A stretch of 7,265 nucleotides of DNA from JAAGZL01 sp964628835 (GCA_964628835.1 CAZVME010000109.1:1-7265); one strand, 5' to 3'; positions 1 to 6,309 are shown, numbered from the stretch's first letter. Notes: generated by a model from the sequence alone, not told the origin. Numbers and translations are program-made.

Positions 1-887
1 CTGCTGATGGTGAAAATGTAGAAAGTATGATTCAGTGTGCAGACACTGCGGCGCACCGGGCCAAGAATGAACGTGGCAGTGCCTCCTGTTTTTTCTCTGC
101 GGATATGGCTGCCATTGCTGCAGAAGCCCTTATGCTGGAAACGGAGCTACGGCGTGGACTGGAGCAGGATGAGTTTGTGCTGCACTACCAGCCGCAGTTC
201 TCCATTGATGGTGCTACCCTTACCGGTGTGGAGGCTCTGGTGCGTTGGAATCACCCGGTGCATGGGCATATATCCCCCGCCAAGTTTATCCCTGTGGCGG
301 AGGAGACCGGGTTGATCGTTCGGATGGGTAATCAGGTCTTGATCAAGGCCTGCCGGCAGGCGGCGCGTTGGCATCATGCGGGCTGGTCTTTGCCGGTTGC
401 GGTAAATCTCTCTGCCCGCCAGTTCCAGCAATCCAATCTGGTTGCGGATATTAAACGAGCACTGCATGAGAGCGGATTACCCGCTGAGCTTTTGGAATTG
501 GAGATCACCGAGACTTGCGTTATGGAGTCTGGTGAAGAGGCCATCACTATTCTTGATCACATTAAGAGTATCGGCGTGGGTTTGGCGATGGACGACTTTG
601 GTACCGGCTACTCTTCGCTTGCCTACCTCAAGCGCTTTCCAATCGATAAGCTCAAGATTGATCGGGCGTTTGTGCGGGACTTGCCGGAGGATTCCAACGA
701 TGCCGCCATCGCACGTGCCATCATCTCTCTGGCGGACAGTATGCAATTGCGTGTCCTTGCTGAAGGGGTGGAGACAGATGAGCAGTTAGATTTTCTGAAA
801 CGGGAAGGGTGTCATGAGATGCAGGGCTTTCTGCGTGGCCGTCCCATGCCGGCTGGGGAGCTGGAAAAACTGCTGACAGAGCTATAA
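1..887 (+). CDS. GGDEF-EAL domain protein, C-terminal part (c-di-GMP phosphodiesterase), 5' partial
   Basis: The frame is open from base 3 with no start of its own; the Met at 27 is internal. The first residues (DGEN, then ADTAAHRAKNERGS) match the last helix of a GGDEF domain, so the whole protein is probably a GGDEF-EAL fusion whose N-terminus lies outside the window. The rest is a full EAL domain, which hydrolyses cyclic di-GMP to pGpG. Numbering from the Met at 27, the signature residues are all present: EAL at 69-71, Asn127 (VNLSARQF), Glu159 (ELEITET), Asp189-Asp190 (DDFGTGYSSL), Lys210 (KLKIDRAF), EGVET at 246-250 and Gln266 (QGFLRGRP). It should therefore be an active phosphodiesterase. 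Whether the GGDEF half is active, and what sensor precedes it, cannot be seen. The QGFLRGRP segment has Arg where most relatives have an aromatic residue or another hydrophobic one. A strong terminator follows 13 bases after the stop. Confidence 0.95.
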   Translation, partial: ADGENVESMIQCADTAAHRAKNERGSASCFFSADMAAIAAEALMLETELRRGLEQDEFVLHYQPQFSIDGATLTGVEALVRWNHPVHGHISPAKFIPVAEETGLIVRMGNQVLIKACRQAARWHHAGWSLPVAVNLSARQFQQSNLVADIKRALHESGLPAELLELEITETCVMESGEEAITILDHIKSIGVGLAMDDFGTGYSSLAYLKRFPIDKLKIDRAFVRDLPEDSNDAAIARAIISLADSMQLRVLAEGVETDEQLDFLKREGCHEMQGFLRGRPMPAGELEKLLTEL

Positions 888-900
888 CTGTCAGGGTGTT

Positions 901-956
901 GGGCCAGAGATGGTTTTATCTGATATCAGGTAAAACCATCTCTGGCCCGATTTTTT
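901..956 (+). terminator. Rho-independent terminator, 18-bp perfect stem
   Basis: Bases 901-918 are the exact reverse complement of 931-948. The 12-base centre contains a further perfect palindrome (920-929, CTGATATCAG), so nearly the whole 48-base block can fold on itself. Six T residues (951-956) follow on the plus strand, so it terminates the EAL gene. It lies directly after the end of the convergent rsgA gene (stop at 957-959). Read on the minus strand the same stem has no U-tract, so bidirectional action is possible but weaker. A smaller 7-bp hairpin (873-879 with 888-894) overlaps the EAL stop codon just upstream. Confidence 0.9.
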
Positions 957-2027
957 CTATTCTCTAGATTTAAATTTCTTGGAGGTCTTTTTAGCGGTCT
1001 TGTAGAAGCGCCCCAATGCCCTGTCACTGTTACGTCGTTCTGCAAGAGACTCGCTGTTACGCGTCTGTTCTGATAACAACTTATGGTAGTTATCGAGTCG
1101 ACGCTGCTCAAGCCTACCTGCCTTGATCTCTTCCATTACGGCGCACCCAGGTTCGGTCGTATGGTGGCAATCTTTAAAGCGACACTTTTTCGCTAGGCTG
1201 TCGATATCTGAAAAAGTGGTTTTAATTCCTTCTTCACTATCGACTATCTGCAACTCTCTCATGCCTGGGTTATCCAGCAGTAGCCCACCTCCAGGTAAAC
1301 AGTGTAGGCTTCTGGATGTGGTAGTGTGCCTTCCCTTGCTGCCACTCTCCCGGATTGCTGCCGTAGCCTGATCCTGATGTCCTATCAGACCGTTGATGAT
1401 GGTTGATTTACCCACGCCAGATGAGCCGAGTAGTGCAACTGTCTGCCCATGTGCAATCCAGTTGTTCAGGACGCCGAGGCTTGAACTGTCGGTGGCATTA
1501 ACCATCTCAACCTGCAGGTTCTGGTAGCCATGCAATAAAGCATCTGAATAGGTTGTGGGGTCAGGGCATAGATCAATTTTCGTTAACACCACGACGCAAT
1601 GAATATTGGACTCAGCGGCTATGGTTAAATAGCGCTCTATCCGGTTGATACTGAAATCATCATTGCATGAAGTGACAATGAATACGGTATCTATATTCGA
1701 TGCTATGAGCTGAACGAATGATTCTCTACCCGCACCTCTGCGCTTAATAAGTGTATTGCGCTCAAGTAAACGCAGCGGCTGAAAATCCAGGCCAACCAAT
1801 ATCCAGTCACCAACTGTAGGGTGGTCTTCAGGTGGTTCGTCTCGCCAATGATAGGTCGATAACTGGAGCTGCTTTTGCTGGTTTTCTCTATCTAATCCTA
1901 CGCACTCAATAAGGTTGCGCTGTACAGAAACAACACGAAACGGAAGTTGTGAATCAAATGATTCCAGATCTAACTGAGACTGAAAAAAGTTACTCCATCC
2001 CAAGTCAATAAGATTGTGAATTTGCAT
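957..2027 (-). CDS. rsgA: Ribosome small-subunit-dependent GTPase A (RsgA/YjeQ/EngC)
   Basis: RsgA is a late 30S-subunit assembly GTPase of the cytoplasm. The circularly permuted order of GTPase motifs is visible, numbering from the ATG at 2027: G4 TKID (149-152), then G1/P-loop GSSGVGKST (201-209), G2 region GRHTTT (232-237), then G3 DNPGMREL (252-259). The C-terminal zinc knuckle follows, with Cys282, Cys287, His289 and Cys295 (CRFKDCHHTTEPGC). The N-terminal part (VGDWI, about 72-76) fits the OB-fold, and the tail is Lys/Arg-rich. The 356-residue length is typical. I prefer the ATG at 2027 (GGGA eight bases upstream; the protein then starts close to the family-typical LGW motif) over an in-frame GTG at 2063, which adds 12 residues and has no ribosome site. 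The LGW-type N-terminus resembles the second RsgA clade of proteobacteria, so it could be a paralog of a housekeeping copy elsewhere. It converges with the EAL gene. Confidence 0.95.
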   Translation of the reverse strand: MQIHNLIDLGWSNFFQSQLDLESFDSQLPFRVVSVQRNLIECVGLDRENQQKQLQLSTYHWRDEPPEDHPTVGDWILVGLDFQPLRLLERNTLIKRRGAGRESFVQLIASNIDTVFIVTSCNDDFSINRIERYLTIAAESNIHCVVVLTKIDLCPDPTTYSDALLHGYQNLQVEMVNATDSSSLGVLNNWIAHGQTVALLGSSGVGKSTIINGLIGHQDQATAAIRESGSKGRHTTTSRSLHCLPGGGLLLDNPGMRELQIVDSEEGIKTTFSDIDSLAKKCRFKDCHHTTEPGCAVMEEIKAGRLEQRRLDNYHKLLSEQTRNSESLAERRNSDRALGRFYKTAKKTSKKFKSRE

Positions 2028-2400
2028 TGTAGTTATCCCAAAAATTGCATAACGAAGCAGCACGCGCCAAATATAGGCATGCTGAAACTATTGGGATTCT
2101 TATGAACCCCGGCATACAGGCCGGGTAATTATGGAGAGCTAAGCGAGGATGTTCGTGGTATGAACTATGCTGAGTGTCGCTACTAACCTGGATTACTGGC
2201 CTGTGAATAACGGGTAACAATCATGAAAACGCCTCCTGCTGAGATTTATTGAACGTCATGCAATTATATCACTATGGAACTGTTATAGGTAAGCATTGAA
2301 CGGAATCAGAGAGCATTGGTCTCTGATATTAGAAACAATTGCTATCTAGCCCTAGTTTTCTGTCTCTGCTCAGGGTTAGTATTTGTCATCCTAATCCAAT
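2028..2400. other. Intergenic region between divergent rsgA and MOSC genes, with hairpins
   Basis: This stretch of about 370 bases must hold the promoters of rsgA (minus) and the MOSC gene (plus), but I see no convincing -35/-10 pair for either. Two small inverted repeats stand out: 2108-2113 with 2120-2125 (CCCGGC/GCCGGG, 6-base loop), and 2305-2312 with 2320-2327 (ATCAGAGA/TCTCTGAT, 7-base loop). Neither is followed by a T-run. Several very short ATG frames exist on the plus strand between 2103 and 2252, all closed within about ten codons. I recognise no coding, RNA or riboswitch signature. Confidence 0.5.
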
Positions 2401-3132
2401 ATGCATACAAGGTTATCAATAGTAAAGAACATGAATGATTTAACTGGGTTTTCTGGCAAGGCCAATCTTTTTATGGGGGGAGTAGAAACTATCTCCTATT
2501 TCGAATCAGCCATTAACAAACAGAAGATGGTGTCATCCAGGCAGTTATCCGCACTAGGGCTAGAAGGCGATGAATGCGCAGATCAGAGGAATCATGGTGG
2601 AGTTGATCGGGCATTGCATCACTTCCCTAAAGAGCATTACGCAGTTTGGAAAAAGATTTATGGCCCTTGCGCAAGAGATTGGGTTGCCCCTGGAATGGGT
2701 GAAAATATCAGTACGCTCGGGTTAACAGAAGAAACAGTACATATCGGCGACCGCTTTCAACTTGGTGAGGCAGTCATAGAGGTAAGTCAACCAAGATCAC
2801 CCTGTTACAAACTCAATTATAGATTTGGTGTGGAGGATATTTCCTTGGCCATGCAAAACAACGGCAAGTGTGGGTGGTTGTACAGAGTGATAGAACCAGG
2901 CGGTGTTGCCCCTGATTCTGAACTGCGTTTTTTAGAGCGGGACGAACATAGCTTGAGCGTCAGAGAAGTATATGAACTCTTTTTTGGTGACCCACTCAAT
3001 AAGTCAAACCTGGAGCGTCTGGTTGAAAACAAAAAACTCGCTGCAAGCTGGAGAAAGAAGGCTGTTCGGCGATTGGAGAGCAGTGAAGTAGAGAACTGGA
3101 ACTATCGGCTGTTTGGTAAAGATCGAGCCTGA
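2401..3132 (+). CDS. YiiM-like MOSC domain protein
   Basis: MOSC domains are the molybdenum-cofactor sulfurase C-terminal fold. E. coli YiiM, the closest relative I recognise, is a small Mo-dependent enzyme that reduces N-hydroxylated bases such as 6-hydroxylaminopurine. In this 243-residue protein the family blocks appear in order: GLEGDECADQ (53-62), HGGVDRALHHFPKEHY (65-80), GENIS (100-104), IGDRFQLGEAVIEVSQPRSPCYKLNY (115-140) with the conserved Cys135, and GWLYRVIEPG (158-167). The C-terminal segment ending in WNYRLFGKDRA is the YiiM-type accessory part. The start is uncertain: the ATG at 2401 lacks a ribosome site, while the ATG at 2431 (removing ten residues) fits the YiiM N-terminus better but also has only a weak purine stretch. 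A TRAP binding-protein gene follows about 50 bases later with no terminator between, so they may be co-transcribed. A second degraded copy of this gene's 3' end lies at 4347-4424. Confidence 0.93.
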   Translation: MHTRLSIVKNMNDLTGFSGKANLFMGGVETISYFESAINKQKMVSSRQLSALGLEGDECADQRNHGGVDRALHHFPKEHYAVWKKIYGPCARDWVAPGMGENISTLGLTEETVHIGDRFQLGEAVIEVSQPRSPCYKLNYRFGVEDISLAMQNNGKCGWLYRVIEPGGVAPDSELRFLERDEHSLSVREVYELFFGDPLNKSNLERLVENKKLAASWRKKAVRRLESSEVENWNYRLFGKDRA

Positions 3133-3171
3133 CGGTAATGAGGGTCAGGGGTTAATAACAATATGAGTTTT

Positions 3172-3176
3172 AAGGA
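3172..3176 (+). promoter_or_regulatory. Ribosome binding site deciding the TRAP binding-protein start
   Basis: AAGGA lies six bases before the ATG at 3183 but only three before the overlapping in-frame GTG at 3180. The spacing favours the ATG. Confidence 0.7.
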
Positions 3177-3182
3177 TGTGTG

Positions 3183-4262
3183 ATGATATATATATTTAAC
3201 AAAACCAGCAGTCTGATTCTGGCTGCTATATGTGCAGTAGCTCTATCTATCCCAGCAGTTTCGGCAGAAAAGAAATATCGTCTTAGGTTAGCAGAAACAT
3301 GGCCGCCAAATTACCCTATCCTTGGTGACACCACAAAAAATTTGGCCAGGATAGTTGCGGCCGCATCCAATGGACGGTTAATCATTACCATTGACTCGCA
3401 AAACAAGCATAAATCACCTTTTGGTGTGTTTGATATGGTGCGCGGTGGCCAATACGATATGGGGCATTCAGCTTCATACTATTGGAAGGGAAAAGACCCC
3501 AACACGCAGTTTTTCACCACCATGCCTTTTGGTATGACAGCGCCAGAGCAGTACGGCTGGTTCTATTTTGGTGGTGGCATGGAACTAATGGAACGGGTCT
3601 ACGCCAAGCATGGCATGCTGTCATTTCCGGGTGGAAATACCGGGGGGCAGATGGGTGGATGGTTTCAAAAAGAGATCAAAACTGTTGCTGATCTTAAAGG
3701 CTTGAAAATACGCATACCAGGCTTTGCTGGTGAGGTGTTGGCCAAGCTTGGCGCCAAGCCGACAAATATTCCACCGGGTGAACTGTTTACCGCTTTGGAA
3801 CGCCGCACTATTGATGCCCTGGAGTGGGTTGGTCCAGCCCTGGATTTACGTATGGGTTTCCATAAGATTGCCCCCTACTATTATACAGGATGGCATGAGC
3901 CAGCCGCTGAACTCCAGTTTATGATCAACAAGAAAAAGTGGGAGGCTCTGCCCTCTGATCTGCAAGAAATTCTGCGTGTGGCGATGCGGGTCTCTGCATA
4001 CGATATGTATATACATTCATACCACGCCAACGCTGAAAACTGGGATAAGATGATTAGTGATTATCTTGATATTAAGGTCAAAACCTTTCCTAAAAAGGTT
4101 CTCGCAGCTATGGAGGGGGCAAATAGTGGGCTCTTGTCAGAAATGGTCGCAACAGATGCAATGGCGAAAGAGATTGTCGAATCACAACGGGCCTATATGA
4201 AAAAGGCTCGGGCCTGGAGTGTTATTTCAGACAATGCATATTTTAACAGTCAAAAAAAGTGA
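3183..4262 (+). CDS. TRAP transporter solute-binding protein, DctP family (TakP-like), orphan
   Basis: This is a secreted periplasmic binding protein of the DctP family, which hands an organic acid to a TRAP membrane unit driven by a sodium gradient. The 359 residues start with a signal peptide: Lys8, a hydrophobic stretch, and a likely cut after AVSA at residue 28. The mature part carries the TakP/DctP signature segments MPFGMTAPEQYGWFYFGGG, FPGGNTGGQMGGWF, DLKGLKIRIPG, LFTALERRTIDALEWVGP and YYTGWHEP. Gln156, Arg177, Glu214 and Trp215 fall where, from memory, the 2-oxoacid/sodium-binding protein TakP has its ligand residues, so a 2-oxo acid or similar carboxylate is a reasonable substrate guess. 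No dctQ or dctM gene lies in the window on either side, so it is an orphan here. Its partner may be elsewhere, or the locus may have been rearranged; the degraded MOSC fragment just downstream supports the latter. An in-frame GTG at 3180 would add one residue. Confidence 0.95.
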   Translation: MIYIFNKTSSLILAAICAVALSIPAVSAEKKYRLRLAETWPPNYPILGDTTKNLARIVAAASNGRLIITIDSQNKHKSPFGVFDMVRGGQYDMGHSASYYWKGKDPNTQFFTTMPFGMTAPEQYGWFYFGGGMELMERVYAKHGMLSFPGGNTGGQMGGWFQKEIKTVADLKGLKIRIPGFAGEVLAKLGAKPTNIPPGELFTALERRTIDALEWVGPALDLRMGFHKIAPYYYTGWHEPAAELQFMINKKKWEALPSDLQEILRVAMRVSAYDMYIHSYHANAENWDKMISDYLDIKVKTFPKKVLAAMEGANSGLLSEMVATDAMAKEIVESQRAYMKKARAWSVISDNAYFNSQKK

Positions 4263-4346
4263 TCTAGTGGACCATGCATATAGAACAGCTTTCTATTCAG
4301 GCAGCAACAGTTGCCATCGGTAATGATCGGGGACAAGCCACGGTAT

Positions 4347-4424
4347 TCGAAGGATGTTCAAAGATTGGAGAGTAATGAAGTAGAGAGCTGGAACTTCCTT
4401 CTGTTTGGTAAAGACAGGTCCTGA
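4347..4424 (+). pseudogene. Degenerate duplicate of the MOSC gene 3' end
   Basis: These 78 bases align without gaps to 3055-3132, the last 25 codons and stop of the MOSC gene. Counted by hand, 61 of 78 bases agree. The translation here (DVQRLESNEVESWNFLLFGKDRS, stop) matches the MOSC C-terminus (AVRRLESSEVENWNYRLFGKDRA, stop) at 17 of 25 residues over the aligned stretch, and the reading frame and stop codon are kept. About a dozen bases past the stop also look alike. Upstream of 4347 the similarity ends. The frame is open back to an ATG at 4323, giving only a 33-codon product, so this is almost certainly a remnant of a second MOSC copy and not a working gene. A separate 33-codon ATG frame (4274-4375) overlaps it in another phase; I do not recognise its product. 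Confidence 0.85.
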
Positions 4425-4435
4425 AGGAATTAAGT

Positions 4436-4460
4436 ATCAATCGAGTCTGACCATTTTGAT
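4436..4460. repeat. Dispersed small hairpin repeat, copy 1
   Basis: ATCAA (4436-4440) pairs with TTGAT (4456-4460) around a loop that contains the core CGAGTCTGACC. The 15-base stretch CAATCGAGTCTGACC (4438-4452) recurs exactly at 6385-6399 in the same orientation. On the opposite strand the core reads GGTCAGACTCGATTG, similar to motifs I have seen scattered between genes in gammaproteobacterial genomes. The arms differ between copies yet pair in both. Confidence 0.6.
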
Positions 4461-4490
4461 TCTTTCTTTAGAGGGATCACATGTCGGCAC

Positions 4491-4519
4491 AAAGCAGCTA
4501 TCTCAGTCTCCGCTGCCTT
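4491..4519 (-). terminator. Possible weak terminator after the 91-residue gene
   Basis: On the minus strand, AAGGCAGC (4519-4512) can pair with GCTGCTTT (4498-4491) around a 13-base loop, eight pairs including one G-U. It lies 13 bases downstream of the minus-strand stop at 4533. There is no proper U-tract beyond the TTT that belongs to the stem, so it may be only a hairpin. Confidence 0.3.
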
Positions 4520-4532
4520 GACTTGATCCGCC

Positions 4533-4808
4533 TCATGAAATCCTGATTCGTACTACATTCACAACCTCAAACTCAATGCCCGCTATGATTTCAATAGCTG
4601 GGTAGTAGGTCAGATTGATACGCTGCCCTGTTATGTTCTTATAGTGCTTCTTTCTTTTGTATTTGAAAGGTACGTCATGTCCTTCAACCGTGAGCGTATT
4701 GATGATCCAATTGCCGTCATCCCGTTGTACATGGGAAGCCACCTTGAGCAGATCAGAGTGAACAAGTTTGTCATACTTTTTTAATAGTTTTTTGGGGTCT
4801 GATTTCAT
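4533..4808 (-). CDS. Hypothetical protein, 91 residues, basic
   Basis: I do not recognise a named family. The protein is small, soluble-looking and Lys/Arg-rich in its first two thirds (MKSDPKKLLKKYDKL, then FKYKRKKHYKN). Next comes a pattern suggesting beta strands (WIINTLTVEGHDVPFKYKR, then RINLTYYPAIE and FEVVNVVRIRIS), so a small alpha-plus-beta or barrel-like fold is likely. It has no Cys, no signal peptide and no membrane segment. Coding potential looks real: the frame is uninterrupted and the sequence has an ordered, protein-like pattern. The ATG at 4808 is the only possible start near the N-terminus. It has no Shine-Dalgarno sequence, but a TATAAT box lies six bases upstream, so the mRNA may be leaderless. 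It stands alone on the minus strand, between the MOSC remnant and a non-coding stretch. Confidence 0.75.
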   Translation of the reverse strand: MKSDPKKLLKKYDKLVHSDLLKVASHVQRDDGNWIINTLTVEGHDVPFKYKRKKHYKNITGQRINLTYYPAIEIIAGIEFEVVNVVRIRIS

Positions 4809-4814
4809 CGCGTA

Positions 4815-4820
4815 ATTATA
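4815..4820 (-). promoter_or_regulatory. Candidate -10 box (TATAAT) for the 91-residue gene
   Basis: The minus strand reads TATAAT with only six bases before the ATG at 4808, so transcription starting at the usual distance would begin on or next to the start codon. No good -35 hexamer lies 16-18 bases upstream. The box itself is a perfect consensus match, but the region is AT-rich, so chance is possible. Confidence 0.35.
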
Positions 4821-4994
4821 CTACGCAAGTCCCGGCTGAATCCTGGTTTTTGGAGAATAAGTAGTACAATAATCAGGAGAATTCCGTGTGAAGGATAGGA
4901 TTGCAGCGTACTCCTTGGCTATCTCCTCCAGAAGGATTTCATCTACAGCCTGGGTTTGAATTATAGCTGTGAATGCCAAGCTCCCCTTATGGCA
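4821..4994 (-). other. Unstarted open frame of 57 codons, possible gene remnant
   Basis: Between the 91-residue gene and the terminator of the HMA-like gene the minus strand holds an open frame from a TAG (4995-4997) to a TAG (4821-4823). It contains a helix-like stretch (DEILLEEIAKEYAAILSF). There is no ATG or GTG at its beginning; the only candidate is a TTG four codons in, whose purine-rich stretch lies too close to serve as a ribosome site. It could be the decayed end of a gene cut by a past rearrangement, or chance. I do not recognise the product, and the rest of the 4809-5018 interval shows nothing else. Confidence 0.25.
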
Positions 4995-5011
4995 CTACTG
5001 GGGTATAGTAC

Positions 5012-5046
5012 AAAGAAAAACGCCACCCCATTTCTGAGGCGGCGTT
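5012..5046 (-). terminator. Rho-independent terminator of the HMA-like gene
   Basis: On the minus strand AACGCCGCC (5046-5038) pairs with GGTGGCGTT (5027-5019) around a ten-base loop, nine pairs with one G-U, followed by TTT then C, with two more T in the stem base. It lies about 40 bases after the stop of the 78-residue gene (5085-5087). A smaller five-pair hairpin (5071-5075 with 5079-5083) sits right next to that stop. Confidence 0.85.
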
Positions 5047-5084
5047 GACTTCACTTTCGGTTCATCCTGGCGCTAGGTTAGCGA

Positions 5085-5321
5085 TTAAAATCCACCGACT
5101 AACTGAGAGTGCAAGCCAGAGCCACGAATATGATGTAACAAAGCCATAGAAGAGAGTGTTTGTGGATCATAATCTACAATCATAAGATGTGATGTTTTCT
5201 TGGGTACACAGGTGCTAATAATACCGCCTACATCTGACAATCCTTTTTCCAGGTCATGAATCTCTTCACTGGACAATGTCTCATCTATATGGAGTACAAC
5301 ATTGACATCGTAAGTTGCCAT
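5085..5321 (-). CDS. Small HMA-like ferredoxin-fold protein without CxxC
   Basis: The 78 residues read like a heavy-metal-associated (HMA/CopZ) domain in layout: strand (TYDVNVVLHI), helix (SSEEIHDLEKGLSDV), strand (GIISTCVPKKTSHLMIVDYDP), helix (SSMALLHHIRGSGL), strand (HSQLVGGF). VDYDP and the closing Gly-rich LVGGF are typical of that fold. The metal-binding GMxCxxC loop is absent, and the only Cys (in STCVPKK) is in the middle. If it is an HMA relative it probably does not carry copper; it may be a protein-interaction or regulatory ferredoxin-fold module. The start is firm: AAGGA at 5333-5329 is seven bases before the ATG. It follows the MtfA-type gene on the same strand after 158 bases and ends in its own terminator. 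The family assignment rests on pattern only. Confidence 0.75.
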   Translation of the reverse strand: MATYDVNVVLHIDETLSSEEIHDLEKGLSDVGGIISTCVPKKTSHLMIVDYDPQTLSSMALLHHIRGSGLHSQLVGGF

Positions 5322-5328
5322 GATTTAT

Positions 5329-5333
5329 TCCTT
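5329..5333 (-). promoter_or_regulatory. Ribosome binding site of the HMA-like gene
   Basis: The minus strand reads AAGGA seven bases before the ATG at 5321, which fixes this start. Confidence 0.75.
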
Positions 5334-5387
5334 CATATTGAGAATTGATTTCTTACTGTCGCTGGCCATTTTCACTGACATATCTGA

Positions 5388-5415
5388 ACAATAGTATGAT
5401 TCCAGACTATTTCAA
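5388..5415 (-). promoter_or_regulatory. Candidate promoter for the HMA-like gene
   Basis: On the minus strand TTGAAA (5415-5410) and TATTGT (5393-5388) are 16 bases apart. This would give a leader of roughly 60 bases and allow the 78-residue gene to be expressed apart from the MtfA-type gene upstream. The -35 is good and the -10 moderate. Confidence 0.35.
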
Positions 5416-5479
5416 TAGGTTATTACCATTGGGACATATAGGGTTTTGAATAAAGTGACGATAGTTGATTCGCTTCTAT

Positions 5480-6295
5480 TTACCACTCAGCAGGATCAAG
5501 ACCATAGAAAGTCTGCAACTGCTTATAAAGCTCAGGTAGTCTCTTTCTCATCTGCTCAGATTTTTCAAAAAATGATTCGGTAGCAACAGCGAAAAACTCA
5601 GGGGCGGAAACGGCTCCATATTCATCAATCACCCTGTTCTTGCCCCGGTCAACACGGTCAAGAAATTCGTCATACTCCTGCGATAATACCTCCGCCCATT
5701 CTTTGTAGTGGGCGCTTTCCCGAAGAACAGGCAGCCCATCCATAACCCCGTTTTCTTCATCCAGCTTATGGGCAAACTCGTGCAGTACTACATTATGACT
5801 ATCATGCTCATTATCGGAACCGCGCAGGACATCGGTTAAGGACAACACGATTGGTCCTCGATACCAGGACTCTCCGGCCCGAGCTACGTCTTTATGAACC
5901 TCCACCATGCCATCATAGCTAACTTCCTTAGCTATATAGGTGTCTGGATAAACCAGAATAGTTTCAAATCCAGAGAAGTACCTATTTCTGTTGTTTACTA
6001 TTAACATGCAGGCATTAGCCGCTATGATAAGCCGAATTTCATCGGTTATCTCAAGTCCTTCACGACCAACGAAGACTTTTTTATCAAGAAAGTAATTTAT
6101 ACAGCCCTGTAACGTTTGACGTGATTCCTCAGGTAAGCGTGTGTATAGCGGCACATTGTTCTCAAGAACAGAGATTTGGTCGGAAGAAAGGGGCTGTTGG
6201 AAAAGGTGGTTACGGCGTGCCTTCTCTCTATATCGCTTGATTCCCCAAATTATGGCGGCCAGAGCAAGGAGGATAATAATTATTGAGGGTCGCAA
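5480..6295 (-). CDS. mtfA: MtfA-type zinc-dependent peptidase (M90), membrane-anchored
   Basis: MtfA is a zinc aminopeptidase-like protein. In E. coli it binds the repressor Mlc and so affects glucose PTS expression; in most bacteria its target is unknown. The 271 residues hold the zinc motif HEFAH at 172-176 within VVLHEFAHKLDEENG. Glu233 in APEFFAVATESFF lines up, by my recollection of the E. coli sequence, with the third zinc ligand Glu212. VYPDTYI and GPIVLSLTDV are also family-typical. Unlike the E. coli protein, the N-terminus has a membrane segment (residues 4-19) followed by basic residues, so the enzyme is probably tethered to the inner membrane with its catalytic domain in the cytoplasm. 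The start is TTG, supported by AAGGTG eight bases upstream and an in-frame stop just before. No mlc or ptsG is nearby, so a glucose-PTS role is not supported here. It lies 116 bases after the Yip1-family gene on the same strand. Confidence 0.93.
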   Translation of the reverse strand: MRPSIIIILLALAAIIWGIKRYREKARRNHLFQQPLSSDQISVLENNVPLYTRLPEESRQTLQGCINYFLDKKVFVGREGLEITDEIRLIIAANACMLIVNNRNRYFSGFETILVYPDTYIAKEVSYDGMVEVHKDVARAGESWYRGPIVLSLTDVLRGSDNEHDSHNVVLHEFAHKLDEENGVMDGLPVLRESAHYKEWAEVLSQEYDEFLDRVDRGKNRVIDEYGAVSAPEFFAVATESFFEKSEQMRKRLPELYKQLQTFYGLDPAEW

Positions 6296-6303
6296 TGGGG
6301 TAA

Positions 6304-6309
6304 CACCTT
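6304..6309 (-). promoter_or_regulatory. Ribosome binding site supporting a TTG start
   Basis: The minus strand reads AAGGTG eight bases before the TTG at 6295. An in-frame TAA lies just upstream and no ATG or GTG intervenes, so TTG is the only start that keeps the N-terminal membrane segment. Confidence 0.7.

Noticed and set aside
1123..1371. 82-residue plus-strand open frame
   Set aside because: It lies entirely within rsgA on the opposite strand and has no independent coding signal.
2005..2220. 71-residue minus-strand open frame upstream of rsgA
   Set aside because: It overlaps the rsgA start in another phase, has no ribosome site and its composition does not look protein-like.
3180..3182. 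GTG as start of the TRAP binding protein
   Set aside because: The AAGGA ribosome site is only three bases away from it but six from the following ATG, and the ATG numbering matches TakP ligand positions.
4274..4375. 33-codon plus-strand ATG frame after the TRAP gene
   Set aside because: It has no clear ribosome site and runs into the MOSC remnant in a different phase; noted in the pseudogene entry but not called as a gene.
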